64,000 nt of DNA from Mucilaginibacter ginsenosidivorans (lineage in GTDB: Bacteria > Bacteroidota > Bacteroidia > Sphingobacteriales > Sphingobacteriaceae): NCBI RefSeq assembly GCF_007971025.1, contig NZ_CP042436.1, positions 3,720,001-3,784,000 of the forward strand, written 5' to 3'. A program made the position numbers and the translations under genes. Below are positions 35,972 to 44,463 of this stretch, piece by piece. Position 1 is the first letter of the stretch; every line of letters starts with the position of its first letter. A model generated the notes under the pieces. It saw only the letters and a program-made list of their open reading frames with translations, did not search any database and was not told the origin of the DNA.

Positions 35972-36057
35972 TTTGCCCGTTAATTGATAAAACGATCGAA
36001 CGCAGGCCTTGCCTCTTCGGCAACCTGCTCATAGGAGGGTACTGCAAATGGTTTCAT
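35972..36057 (-). other. Displaced N-terminal segment of the AhpD-like gene
   Basis: The minus-strand frame starting at the ATG at 36057 encodes MKPFAVPSYEQVAEEARPAF and continues to a TAA just past the TTTT run. It is the missing N-terminal part of the neighbouring AhpD-like protein, one base out of phase. Confidence 0.75.
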
Positions 36058-36091
36058 GGGTATGGGATTTGTAGCGGTAAATTTAAAAAAA

Positions 36092-36427
36092 TTACCTGCC
36101 CGAAGCGTAGTTTAATCCCAATATAGAAACCATACACATAACCATAAACACAGCGGTAAGCCAGTCGATCTTAGTTTTTAAATAAAGCACATCCAGGCCG
36201 ATAGTAAGGACAAGTGACACGCCGCTCCATATCATCACAGCCACACCAAGCGGTATGATCCGGAGAGATGTCTTGAACATAATGATACCGGTTATCATAA
36301 ACAAAATCCCCGGGCCCATTATCTTCCAATCGGTAAAGCTGGTGGCTTTTTTCAGGCAAACGTTCCAGCACGACTCTGTAACGGCCGATAGCAGGAGAAG
36401 CAGCATTGCAACGCGTGAGTTCATCAT
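36092..36427 (-). CDS. SMR-family small multidrug/guanidinium exporter-like protein
   Basis: The 111-residue protein has four membrane helices in the EmrE/SugE layout. The conserved membrane Glu is E18 in LSAVTESCWNVCLKKA. The third helix has GVAVMIWSGVSLVLT, and the end is SILGLNYAS. SMR proteins exchange protons for cationic drugs or guanidinium. Start choice between two adjacent ATGs is open. It overlaps the RclC-like gene by four bases (ATGATGA) and ends a four-gene operon. Confidence 0.85.
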   Translation of the reverse strand: MMNSRVAMLLLLLSAVTESCWNVCLKKATSFTDWKIMGPGILFMITGIIMFKTSLRIIPLGVAVMIWSGVSLVLTIGLDVLYLKTKIDWLTAVFMVMCMVSILGLNYASGR

Positions 36428-36876
36428 AATTTATTAGTGTAATACGACAAAAGAAATAGAGAGCCCCCAAGGAGGGTTATATCCTTGATCAGGAACGATC
36501 CGGTGTCGGAAGGTACCCACATACCGTCTACTTTAGCAACCATTCCCGGTGTGCTAAGTAAAAAAGTACAGGTGACCACAAAAATAATTACAGCCAAAGC
36601 GCTGCCATATAAACCTGCACGGGGATAAAATATACCTATCGTAAGGCCAACCGCCGATAATATTTCCAATACACCAATAATGCCCGACACTGCGCTTAAG
36701 CTAAACAACTTGTACATCCAGCTCATTAACGGGCTATTACTTAACAAGCCTTCAATATTATGAGCTTCAGTTTCAGTAAATTTAAAAATGCCGAACCAAA
36801 GTAAAACAATGGCTAAACCTAAAGTGGTAACTACAACGGCAGGAGTATTGTTATATAATAAGTTAGATGTTTTCAT
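36424..36876 (-). CDS. DUF417 membrane protein, RclC/YkgB-like
   Basis: The 150-residue protein has about four membrane segments. The family pattern is LGLAIVLLWFGIFKFTETEAHNI at the start and FVVTCTFLLSTPGM near the end, then GSFLIKDITLLGGSLFLL. In E. coli RclC is the DUF417 member of the reactive-chlorine-resistance regulon. I start at MKTSNLLYN; a longer in-frame start overlaps the DoxX gene heavily. Its ATG overlaps the DoxX stop by four bases, which supports coupled translation. Confidence 0.86.
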   Translation of the reverse strand: MKTSNLLYNNTPAVVVTTLGLAIVLLWFGIFKFTETEAHNIEGLLSNSPLMSWMYKLFSLSAVSGIIGVLEILSAVGLTIGIFYPRAGLYGSALAVIIFVVTCTFLLSTPGMVAKVDGMWVPSDTGSFLIKDITLLGGSLFLLSYYTNKL

Positions 36877-37256
36877 TCTGTTATTTTTAAAGATAATTTC
36901 AATTTTTTCCGGTAGAACAGGTAGGAACCTGTAACCAGCACAAGACCTATGAATGCAGGCATCCAAATGGTTGGCGGATCCCCATTCAGCAGATGTGATG
37001 AAAGCGCTCCGGCCACATCAAAAGTGAGGCCTGCATAGGCCCATTCTTTGATCTTTGGTATGCCCGGCGTAAGTATCGCCGCAATACCCAATAGTTTTAG
37101 CAGGCCTATAAAACGTGGAAAATACTCAGGGTAACCCAGGTGTTTAAAAAATGATACCACATCGGGTCCTTTCAAAATATCCAGAATGGCCCCGGAAACA
37201 ATAAAAGCTGATAGAAGGACGGTGAACGCCCAGTAAATGATCTTGGTTGATTTCAT
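36873..37256 (-). CDS. DoxX-like membrane protein
   Basis: The 127-residue protein has four hydrophobic segments and the DoxX-like phrase LGYPEYFPRFIGLLKLLGIAAIL. DoxX-like proteins are associated with respiratory quinol oxidases and oxidative-stress membranes; exact function is unknown. It overlaps both neighbours by four bases, second in the operon. Confidence 0.82.
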   Translation of the reverse strand: MKSTKIIYWAFTVLLSAFIVSGAILDILKGPDVVSFFKHLGYPEYFPRFIGLLKLLGIAAILTPGIPKIKEWAYAGLTFDVAGALSSHLLNGDPPTIWMPAFIGLVLVTGSYLFYRKKLKLSLKITE

Positions 37257-37468
37257 GATTTGTCTATATCGTATGTTTTTTTAATGTCTATGCTTATTTC
37301 CTTCATCGCCTGGTCTATCCTGTCGTTTTGGATTTTGAACATTCTGCAAGGCTCGCAGATAAGCAGGTGATAAGCCAAAAAAAGCTTTCTTGAAAAGGAG
37401 AGGGCCTTACCTTTATTTTTTAAAATGTACAGCGTAGCCTTACGACAACTTCCCCGGATTTTTTTCAT
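37253..37468 (-). CDS. Small zinc-finger (zf-HC2-like) protein, possible anti-sigma fragment
   Basis: The 71-residue cytoplasmic protein has SCRKATLYILKNKGKALSF and LFLAYHLLICEPCRMFKIQN. This C-x-x-A-T...H-x-x-x-C-x-x-C pattern is the zinc-binding module of zf-HC2 anti-sigma factors, without the usual membrane segment and periplasmic domain. It starts a four-gene, fully overlapping operon with DoxX, RclC-like and SMR. No sigma factor gene is adjacent. It may sense redox state through its cysteines. Confidence 0.72.
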   Translation of the reverse strand: MKKIRGSCRKATLYILKNKGKALSFSRKLFLAYHLLICEPCRMFKIQNDRIDQAMKEISIDIKKTYDIDKS

Positions 37469-37694
37469 GTATAATTCTATTCGATAAAAGATAATTTTAA
37501 GGCTTTGTCGTCGACGACAGGATTTCCTTACGTTTATTCAATATTTTTTTGATGCTACTTATCGATCAAAAAAGCACGCCGGTATACATCCTCATCTTTT
37601 TTGTCTATAACATTCGGTTTAATTGAATCAAATACATACCTTTAGTTTGTGTCATTATAACACAATAGATTTTTAACCAATTATCTGATCCTTT

Positions 37695-40283
37695 ATGAAA
37701 AAACCGTTTATCCGCCTTGCGCCTTTCTATGCCATTGGCTCAGTATCATTGATAGCTCTGGCTGTAGCTATCACAAGTAACAAGATCGAACCAAAGCAAA
37801 ACTGGACCGTCATTGATGATGGCGACGGTATTGTGCTGGTAAAGAATACCAATGGCCCTACACTGGGGTATTCGTCCAAATCGGGCGTAAAAATATTAAC
37901 GGTGGATGGACTTGCTTTTAAGGACCTGGATAAGAATGGCAAACTGGACAAGTATGAAGACTGGCGTTTGCCGGTGGCGGAAAGGGCAAAGGACCTTGCC
38001 TCAAAACTATCGGTTGAACAAATAGCCGGACTGATGTTATATAGCGCCCACCAGGCCCTACCATCGATGTCGCCGCGCGGGTTTGGTGCGGGCACTTACG
38101 ACGGGAAAGCTTATGCCGAGGGAATGGATGCGTCGGAGCCAACAGATCAGCAAAAGGACTTTCTGATCAAGGATAATTTACGCCATGTGCTGATCACATC
38201 CGTACAAAGCCCCGAGGTAGCGGCTAAATGGAACAACAAGGTGCAGGCTTTGGTTGAGGGTGAAGGCTTCGGCATACCAGCCAATAACAGCAGCGATCCG
38301 CGGCATAGCACTAATTCGGGCGTAGAATATACAGCCGGCGCGGGCGGTAAAATATCGCAATGGCCCGATCAGTTGGGTTTAGCAGCAACATTCGACCCGG
38401 CTGTGGTTCAACAGTTCGGCCATATAGCCGCTCAGGAATATAGGGCGCTGGGTATATCAACGGCATTATCGCCACAGATCGACCTTGGATCAGAGCCCCG
38501 CTGGGTGCGTATCAACGGTACTTTTGGAGAAGATCCGCAATTGTCTGCTGATATGGCCAGAGCATACGTAGATGGTTTTCAAACCTCGACAGGCAGCAGC
38601 GAGATCAAAAATGGCTGGGGCTATCATAGCGTAAATGCGATGATGAAACATTGGCCCGGCGGTGGTCCGGAAGAGGGCGGTCGCGATGCGCATTTTGCCT
38701 ATGGTAAATTCGCTGTTTACCCTGGCAATAATTTTGACGAACACCTGGTATCTTTTGTTGACGGCGCATTGAAACTGCACGGCAAAACCGGGATGTCGGC
38801 AGCGGTGATGCCTTACTATACTATTTCATACGGCCGCGATACAAAGAACAAGGAAAATGAGGGCAATAGCTATAACAAGTACCTGATAACTGATCTGCTG
38901 CGCACTAAATACCATTATGACGGCGTGGTTTGTACCGACTGGGGTGTGACTGCCGATGAAGGTAAAACACCCGATATTTTCGCGGGAAAATCGTGGGGGA
39001 TGGAAACGAAGAGCGTAGCTGAGCGACACTATAAAGTATTGATGGCCGGTGTAGACCAGTTTGGCGGGAACAATGATTCGAAGCCGGTAATAGAGGCTTA
39101 CAACATGGGGGTAAAGGAGCACGGGGAAGCGTTTATGCGTGCCCGGTTCGAAAAATCGGCAGTAAGGTTGCTGACAAATATTTTCAGGACGGGGCTATTT
39201 GAAAACCCTTACCTGGACGTTGAGGCGTCCAAAGCTACTGTCGGTAAGCCTGAATTTATGACTGCAGGTTATAATGCGCAACTGAAATCCATCGTGATGC
39301 TTAAGAACAGCAACCATGTTTTGCCATTGAAGAAGGACATCACCGTCTATCTGCCCAAAAAGTATACACCATCCATGCAGGGCTTTTTTGGGCCGCCATC
39401 AAAGGAGCGCTGGGATGAAGCGGTAAAACCGGAATTACTGAGTAAATATTTTAAGTCGACGGACGATCCGTCCAAAGCCGATTGCGCCGTTGTTTTTATC
39501 AGCAGTCCGTATGGTGGAGCCGGATACGATAAAGAAGATGTTGCAAAGGGCGGCAATGGTTATGTACCTATAACGCTTCAATATGGAGAATATAAAGCAA
39601 CCCATGCGAGGGCCCACAGCATTGCATCCGGCGACCCGGTTGAACCGGGTGTCGATAACCGTTCGTACAAAAACAAGACGATAACAGCCGGTAATTATGC
39701 CGATTTGAAAACCATCCGCGAAACTAAAGAAGCGATGAAAGGCAAGCCGGTTATTGTAATAATGGTTGCCAGCAAACCCGCGATACCCGCCGAATTTGAA
39801 AAAGATGCCAATGCCATCGTTATCAGCTTTGGCGTGCAAAACCAGGCCATTTTGGATATCATTACCGGTGCAGCTGAACCTTCGGGCTTACTGCCGTTCC
39901 AGATGCCGGCCAATATGAAGACGGTAGAACTGCAGGACGAGGACATCCCGCATGATATGGCCTGCTATACCGATGCCGACTATCATACTTACGATTTTGG
40001 TTTCGGGATGAACTGGAAAGGTGTTATACACGATGCACGAACCGCGAAATATGTTGGTATTGTTAAAAAACCTTTAATAAACGCAAAGGATGGCACTGTA
40101 AGCATCGCATGCTCCACTCCGGGCGCAAAGATCTATTATACCACCGATGATTCTACGCCATCATTTACCGCGGAGCATCTCTATACCAAACCCGTCGCTG
40201 TAGGTAAGGGTAAGGTTATTAAGGCGATAGCAAAGATTTATGGGAAGGATAATAGTAGTCTGGCAGAGTATACTGTAAAATAA
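37695..40283 (+). CDS. GH3 beta-glucosidase/xylosidase with chitobiase-like C-terminal domain
   Basis: The 862-residue protein has a membrane-anchor or signal segment (FYAIGSVSLIALAVAITS). Near residues 78-90 is an EF-hand-like calcium loop (DLDKNGKLDKYED). The GH3 barrel starts at about 100; the catalytic nucleophile is D415 in GVVCTDWG. KHWPGGGPEEGGRDAHF contains the KH motif. A second GH3 domain and a final CHB_HEX_C-like domain (about 795-862) with GAKIYYTTDDSTPS follow. It likely cleaves beta-glucosides or xylosides in the periplasm. It stands alone before a dispersed repeat. Confidence 0.92.
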   Translation: MKKPFIRLAPFYAIGSVSLIALAVAITSNKIEPKQNWTVIDDGDGIVLVKNTNGPTLGYSSKSGVKILTVDGLAFKDLDKNGKLDKYEDWRLPVAERAKDLASKLSVEQIAGLMLYSAHQALPSMSPRGFGAGTYDGKAYAEGMDASEPTDQQKDFLIKDNLRHVLITSVQSPEVAAKWNNKVQALVEGEGFGIPANNSSDPRHSTNSGVEYTAGAGGKISQWPDQLGLAATFDPAVVQQFGHIAAQEYRALGISTALSPQIDLGSEPRWVRINGTFGEDPQLSADMARAYVDGFQTSTGSSEIKNGWGYHSVNAMMKHWPGGGPEEGGRDAHFAYGKFAVYPGNNFDEHLVSFVDGALKLHGKTGMSAAVMPYYTISYGRDTKNKENEGNSYNKYLITDLLRTKYHYDGVVCTDWGVTADEGKTPDIFAGKSWGMETKSVAERHYKVLMAGVDQFGGNNDSKPVIEAYNMGVKEHGEAFMRARFEKSAVRLLTNIFRTGLFENPYLDVEASKATVGKPEFMTAGYNAQLKSIVMLKNSNHVLPLKKDITVYLPKKYTPSMQGFFGPPSKERWDEAVKPELLSKYFKSTDDPSKADCAVVFISSPYGGAGYDKEDVAKGGNGYVPITLQYGEYKATHARAHSIASGDPVEPGVDNRSYKNKTITAGNYADLKTIRETKEAMKGKPVIVIMVASKPAIPAEFEKDANAIVISFGVQNQAILDIITGAAEPSGLLPFQMPANMKTVELQDEDIPHDMACYTDADYHTYDFGFGMNWKGVIHDARTAKYVGIVKKPLINAKDGTVSIACSTPGAKIYYTTDDSTPSFTAEHLYTKPVAVGKGKVIKAIAKIYGKDNSSLAEYTVK

Positions 40284-40366
40284 TGTCATCCCGAACTTGT
40301 TTCGGGATCTCATCATGCAAGTTACAAACTTTGCATATGGGATGCTGAAACAAGTTCAGCGTTACC
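40284..40366. repeat. Dispersed palindromic element after GH3
   Basis: GAACTTGTTTC pairs with GAAACAAGTTC across a small inner palindrome (GCAAGTT...AACTTTGC). The left arm ATCCCGAACTTGTTTCGGGAT forms a hairpin by itself. The words resemble a repeat I recall from Sphingobacteriaceae genomes, but this is memory, not a search. It probably separates converging transcripts. Confidence 0.5.
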
Positions 40367-40371
40367 ATTTG

Positions 40372-40707
40372 TTATTTCTTAGAAGACTTCGCCTTCGGGT
40401 TATAATCCAATGCCAACTTGATCCAGCGGTCAAAGTCCTTTTGATTGCGGAAACGTTCCTCGCTGATATAGATAAAACCTTTCATGTGTTTGTCCCCATG
40501 AACCATCGGGCGGGTGCCCGGTTCTTCAACCAACTGTTCGGTCAGATCAGGATCGAGGCGGAGCATCAGTTCATCACCGCTCACGCTGACGCACATTTTA
40601 TCGTCGACCATAAAGGTAACGCCGCGGAACATCTTCTTTTCTTCCACATCTGGTATATCCGCTAAAGCTTCGCGGACACGGTCGGCCAGTTTTTCATCGT
40701 AAGCCAT
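40372..40707 (-). CDS. TfoX N-terminal domain protein
   Basis: The 111-residue protein matches the TfoX_N family: DEKLADRVREALADIPDVEEKKMFRGVTFMVDDKMC, then LMLRLDPDLTEQL and GFIYISEERFRNQKDFDRWI. In E. coli, TfoX/Sxy activates competence genes with CRP, but stand-alone TfoX_N proteins in other bacteria have unknown roles. It lies eight bases downstream of the sigma factor and on the same strand, so likely co-expressed. Confidence 0.87.
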   Translation of the reverse strand: MAYDEKLADRVREALADIPDVEEKKMFRGVTFMVDDKMCVSVSGDELMLRLDPDLTEQLVEEPGTRPMVHGDKHMKGFIYISEERFRNQKDFDRWIKLALDYNPKAKSSKK

Positions 40708-40715
40708 GTTGCAAG

Positions 40716-41957
40716 TTAGTTAAATTTATTTTTTAGCCCCTCAATCTTCTTCCTGATCACATTTTTATCAGCAACGGGTTTGGTTAATTTCAAAGCTAAA
40801 TTAAAATGATCAATGGCCCTGTGTATATCTATGTCACTGTACAATTCTCCCAATAAAATATGATACAAATGGCTGCTTATGAGGTTCAATTTTTCAGCCT
40901 CGATAATCGCGACCTCACTTCCATATACTTTGGCTAAGGCATAAGTACGGTTTAGCGCTGCGATGGGCGAATACTCGATCATTAGCAGCCTGTTATACAG
41001 GCTAAGAATTTTTTCCCACTTTTCCGGTTTATCCCTTTCGCCGGTGTGCCAGTAGGCTATGGCCGCTTCAATATGGTATTTGGTGATGACATCGCCCTTG
41101 GCCGAGAGGTTAAGATAGCATTCTCCTCTGTTAATTAATTCTTTGTCCCACAATGAAATATCCTGGTCTTCATAAAGTATTAGTTCACCATCCTTATTAG
41201 TACGCGCATCAAACCGGGACGCATGGAAACACATTAACGAAAGCAGGGCGTTTACTTCGGGTTTATTGGTGCTTTCATTTTCGGTAAGCATGTGCGTTAA
41301 GCGCATTGCCTCCAGGCAAAGATCCTTTTGCAGTACCGTGTTGCGATTGGAGGAATAGTAACCTTCGTTAAACAAAAGATAAAGCGTGATGAGCACATTT
41401 TCAATCCTTTGACCAATTTCTGAGGCCGAAGGCATTTCTATCCTCACTTTTACCTGCTTTAGTTTTTCGCGTGCGCGGAACAGCCGTTTGTTGATAGTTT
41501 CTTTGTTGGTCAGGAAAGCGTCGGCAATCTCGTCGATACTAAAACCACAAAGAATGCGCAGCGATAGTCCTATCTGGGATTCGGGTGGAATACCCGGGTG
41601 GCAGATGGCAAACATCATCTGCAACTGGCTATCGTTTATATTGGTGGGGGACAGGTCGACATCTATTTCGGTATTGCCGCATGCCGTATACTGAAGTGCT
41701 GGGGAAATTTTGTCATTAAATATCGTATTGCGCTTAAGAAAATCCTTTGCCTTGTTTTTGGCTACGGTATAAAGCCAGGCAGGCGGGTTTTGCGGTACGC
41801 CTTTTAATCCCCAGGTTTCTGCTGCCAGTAGGAAAGTATCGCCTACAATATCTTCGGCAATACTGATATGCTCGATACCGAACAAACGGCACAAAACGGC
41901 CGCTATCTTCCTGAATTCGGTACGATATAAATGTGGTATCAGCTCTTTGTCGTGCAT
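40716..41957 (-). CDS. ECF42-type RNA polymerase sigma factor with C-terminal TPR extension
   Basis: The 413-residue protein has sigma region 2 (LFGIEHISIAEDIVGDTFLLAAETWGL) and region 4 (LCGFSIDEIADAFLTNKETINKRLFRAREK). A long C-terminal domain follows (about 170-413), with DUF6596/TPR-like helices and the phrase SPIAALNRTYALAKVYGSE. This matches the ECF42 group, which has no anti-sigma gene and is linked with YCII/DGPF proteins. Three such proteins lie directly upstream on the same strand. ECF42 is thought to be controlled through its C-terminal domain, not by an anti-sigma. Confidence 0.88.
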   Translation of the reverse strand: MHDKELIPHLYRTEFRKIAAVLCRLFGIEHISIAEDIVGDTFLLAAETWGLKGVPQNPPAWLYTVAKNKAKDFLKRNTIFNDKISPALQYTACGNTEIDVDLSPTNINDSQLQMMFAICHPGIPPESQIGLSLRILCGFSIDEIADAFLTNKETINKRLFRAREKLKQVKVRIEMPSASEIGQRIENVLITLYLLFNEGYYSSNRNTVLQKDLCLEAMRLTHMLTENESTNKPEVNALLSLMCFHASRFDARTNKDGELILYEDQDISLWDKELINRGECYLNLSAKGDVITKYHIEAAIAYWHTGERDKPEKWEKILSLYNRLLMIEYSPIAALNRTYALAKVYGSEVAIIEAEKLNLISSHLYHILLGELYSDIDIHRAIDHFNLALKLTKPVADKNVIRKKIEGLKNKFN

Positions 41958-42015
41958 GGATAGTTAAGCTTCTGCCGGTAAAAATACACGGCAGAAGCCT
42001 GGCATAAAATTAAAT

Positions 42016-42363
42016 TTATCCGTTCATCGGGATGATTTCTCTTACTTCGACACATCCGCCGACGTTAAGTATCGGGCAACCTTTGCCTATTTCAGCGGCT
42101 TCGTCTAATGATTCGGCACGTATGATACTAAGTCCGCCTATTATCTCTTTGATCTCAACGTAAGGCCCGTTGGTAACTACGTTGCCGGGCTTTACACTAC
42201 GTCCTTCATTTCCTAAACGCGCCCCGTTGGATACCAGTTTATTTTGTGCGGCGATGCCGCCCATCCAGTTTTCCCATTCTTTTGACACGGCCAGCGTACC
42301 TTCCGGCGTCAATTTTATTTCGCCCAGTGGTTCAGACCTGTATAGCAATACAAACTCTTTCAT
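42016..42363 (-). CDS. YCII/DGPF-family protein 1
   Basis: The 115-residue protein begins FVLLYRSEP and has GPYVEIKEIIGGLSIIRAESLDEAAEIGKGCPILNVGG, the YCII (DGPF) dimerising alpha/beta pattern. Function unknown; members are usual partners and targets of ECF42 sigma factors. It is the copy closest to the sigma gene. Copies 1 and 2 are the most similar pair. Confidence 0.85.
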   Translation of the reverse strand: MKEFVLLYRSEPLGEIKLTPEGTLAVSKEWENWMGGIAAQNKLVSNGARLGNEGRSVKPGNVVTNGPYVEIKEIIGGLSIIRAESLDEAAEIGKGCPILNVGGCVEVREIIPMNG

Positions 42364-42387
42364 TCTCTTTAGTTTAAGGTTAAACGG

Positions 42388-42735
42388 TTAACGATTCATT
42401 GGAACGATGTCCCTTACTTCTACATTCCCTCCAACGGTCAGGATAGGGCAGCCTTTGGCAATTTCAGTGGCCTCATCAATGGTATCCGACTTAATGATGA
42501 TATAGCCGCCCACCATCTCTTTTATTTCGGCATAAGGGCCATTGGTAATTACATTACCGGGTTTTAAGGTTTTACCTTCACCTCCGAGACGGTTGCCGGT
42601 ACTGGCCATTTTACCCTGTGCAGCTATGCCGCCCATCCAGGCTTGCCATTTTTGCATAATGGCCTGCATTTCATCCGGTGAAAATTTTAACTCTGGCCGG
42701 AAATCATTCCTGAAGATCAATACAAATTCATTCAT
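42388..42735 (-). CDS. YCII/DGPF-family protein 2
   Basis: The 115-residue protein keeps the same plan as its downstream copy (GPYAEIKEMVGGYIIIKSD, GCPILTVGGNVEVRDI). The N-terminus reads FVLIFRNDFRPELKF. It lies 24 bases upstream of copy 1. Tandem duplication is clear from order and spacing. Confidence 0.85.
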   Translation of the reverse strand: MNEFVLIFRNDFRPELKFSPDEMQAIMQKWQAWMGGIAAQGKMASTGNRLGGEGKTLKPGNVITNGPYAEIKEMVGGYIIIKSDTIDEATEIAKGCPILTVGGNVEVRDIVPMNR

Positions 42736-42807
42736 GTCTTTAATTTTTTGGTTTTATAATTGAATGACGACTGGCGCCGCGGTTATTGGACAGCCCGCTG
42801 AACTTTT

Positions 42808-43152
42808 TTATTCGTCACCCTCATAAATTCCCCGGACCTCAATAGTTCCTTTGCCGACAATAGGTGCCTCCTTAACAATTTCAGCAGCCTCGTCAATTGA
42901 ATTGGCCCTGATAATAATGTAGCCACCAATGATCTCACTCAGTTCGACATAAGGTCCTTTGGTTAACAGTTTTTTATCCCTAACGACGCGGCTTTCCTTG
43001 CTAAGCCTGTTTCCCCTGCTAACCAGGATATTTTGGGCGATAATTCCATCGACCCATTTTTCCCATACACCCATTCGTGCCTGCATTTCCTCGGGTGAAA
43101 AATTGGTTTCGGGCAATTCTTCAAGTCTGAAGATCAAAACAAATTCTTTCAT
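42808..43152 (-). CDS. YCII/DGPF-family protein 3
   Basis: The 114-residue protein starts at MKEFVLIFRLEE (an upstream in-frame start would add 28 unrelated residues). It has GPYVELSEIIGGYIIIRANS and ends EVRGIYEG. It diverges more than the other two: its VGKGTIE replaces LNVGGCVE. It is the first gene of the four-gene set leading to the ECF42 factor and likely carries the sigma-dependent promoter upstream. Confidence 0.83.
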   Translation of the reverse strand: MKEFVLIFRLEELPETNFSPEEMQARMGVWEKWVDGIIAQNILVSRGNRLSKESRVVRDKKLLTKGPYVELSEIIGGYIIIRANSIDEAAEIVKEAPIVGKGTIEVRGIYEGDE

Positions 43153-43310
43153 AGCTTTTAAATTTTTGTTTTTTGAGGAAATGACGAATTGCTTTGGCTG
43201 TATTGGACAAATAGATATTTTTATTTGAACGAACAATTATCGGCAAACAATACTTTTATATAAACTTGATCTGGTAATAATTTATACTTTTATTTTCCAA
43301 ACCAACCACT

Positions 43311-44417
43311 ATGAGAAAATACCTTGCTATCCTGCTGCTGACGTTATTAACCTTCCAGGCTGTATATGCGAAGAAAAAAGTAAAAAAAGATTCAATCCTG
43401 CGCATTATGGACAAAGTAGCCAGCTGGCAATTGCGCGAATGGCAGGAGCATGGGCGCAAACATCCCAAATGGTACTGGACCATGGGGGCAGGCTATGCAG
43501 GTTTTATGGCGCTGTATCAGATAGGGGATAACTCCATTTACCTGCACGAAATGAAAGATATTGGCGACAGCCTAAGATGGAACACCGGCCCCAACCGCTT
43601 TATGGCTGATGACTATTGTGTGGCGCAAATGTATTCGCAGGTTTACATTAACTATAAGGAGCCTGCAATGATTGCACATTTTAGAGCTTTGGCCGACAGC
43701 ATTATTGCTAAACCGCATACCGAATCGCTCGAATGGAAAAATAACATAGCAAGCCGCGAATGGGCCTGGTGCGATGCACTGTTTATGGGTCCGCCTGCTT
43801 TGGCCTACCTATATTCGGCTACCGGCGAAAAAAAATACCTTGATATAACCAGTAAACTGTGGTGGAAAACTACCGACTACCTGTTTGATAAAGATGAAAA
43901 CCTTTATTATCGCGACAGCCGCTTTTTTACTCAAAAGGAAGCCAATGGCAAAAAGGTATTCTGGTCGCGTGGGAACGGCTGGGTAATGGGCGGCCTTGTA
44001 AGGGTGCTGGATAATATGCCTTCTGATTATCCCGAGCGCGGGAGGTTTGTTGAGTTGTATCAAAAGATGGCCGAAAAGATCGCTTCGCTTCAAAACCGCG
44101 ATGGAACATGGCATGCGGCATTGCTGGACCCTAAAAGCTACCCGGTTAAGGAAGCCAGCGGCACCGGTTTTTATTGCTATGCTTTAGCTTACGGTATCAA
44201 TAAGGGCCTGTTACCCTATGATAAGTATCACAAAGTAGTTGAAAAAGCCTGGAAAGCTTTGATGGGATGTGTACAGCCCGACGGTAAACTCGGTTATGTG
44301 CAGCAAATAGGCGAGAAGCCCGAAAAGGTAACTGGTGATGATACCGAAGTTTATGGCGTAGGCGCATTTTTACTGGCCGGATCGGAAATGGCGAAGATGG
44401 TGGCATTACATCCTTAA
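43311..44417 (+). CDS. GH105 unsaturated rhamnogalacturonyl/glucuronyl hydrolase
   Basis: The 368-residue protein has a signal peptide (MRKYLAILLLTLLTFQAVYA) and an (alpha/alpha)6 barrel. Motifs are NRFMADDYCVAQMYSQVY and ASREWAWCDALFMGPPALA (conserved Asp residues), FWSRGNGWVMGGLVRVL and EASGTGFYCYALAYG. GH105 removes the unsaturated uronic acid left by pectin lyases. It suggests growth on pectin or rhamnogalacturonan. It is followed by the antiporter gene 46 bases later on the same strand. Confidence 0.93.
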   Translation: MRKYLAILLLTLLTFQAVYAKKKVKKDSILRIMDKVASWQLREWQEHGRKHPKWYWTMGAGYAGFMALYQIGDNSIYLHEMKDIGDSLRWNTGPNRFMADDYCVAQMYSQVYINYKEPAMIAHFRALADSIIAKPHTESLEWKNNIASREWAWCDALFMGPPALAYLYSATGEKKYLDITSKLWWKTTDYLFDKDENLYYRDSRFFTQKEANGKKVFWSRGNGWVMGGLVRVLDNMPSDYPERGRFVELYQKMAEKIASLQNRDGTWHAALLDPKSYPVKEASGTGFYCYALAYGINKGLLPYDKYHKVVEKAWKALMGCVQPDGKLGYVQQIGEKPEKVTGDDTEVYGVGAFLLAGSEMAKMVALHP

Positions 44418-44463
44418 CTCTGCAATTTTTCCTATATTGTCCGGATACATCTAAAGTTACCAA

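Noticed and set aside
42016..43152. Tandem repeats as CRISPR-like array
   Set aside because: The repetition comes from three diverged YCII paralogues, not from short identical repeats with spacers.
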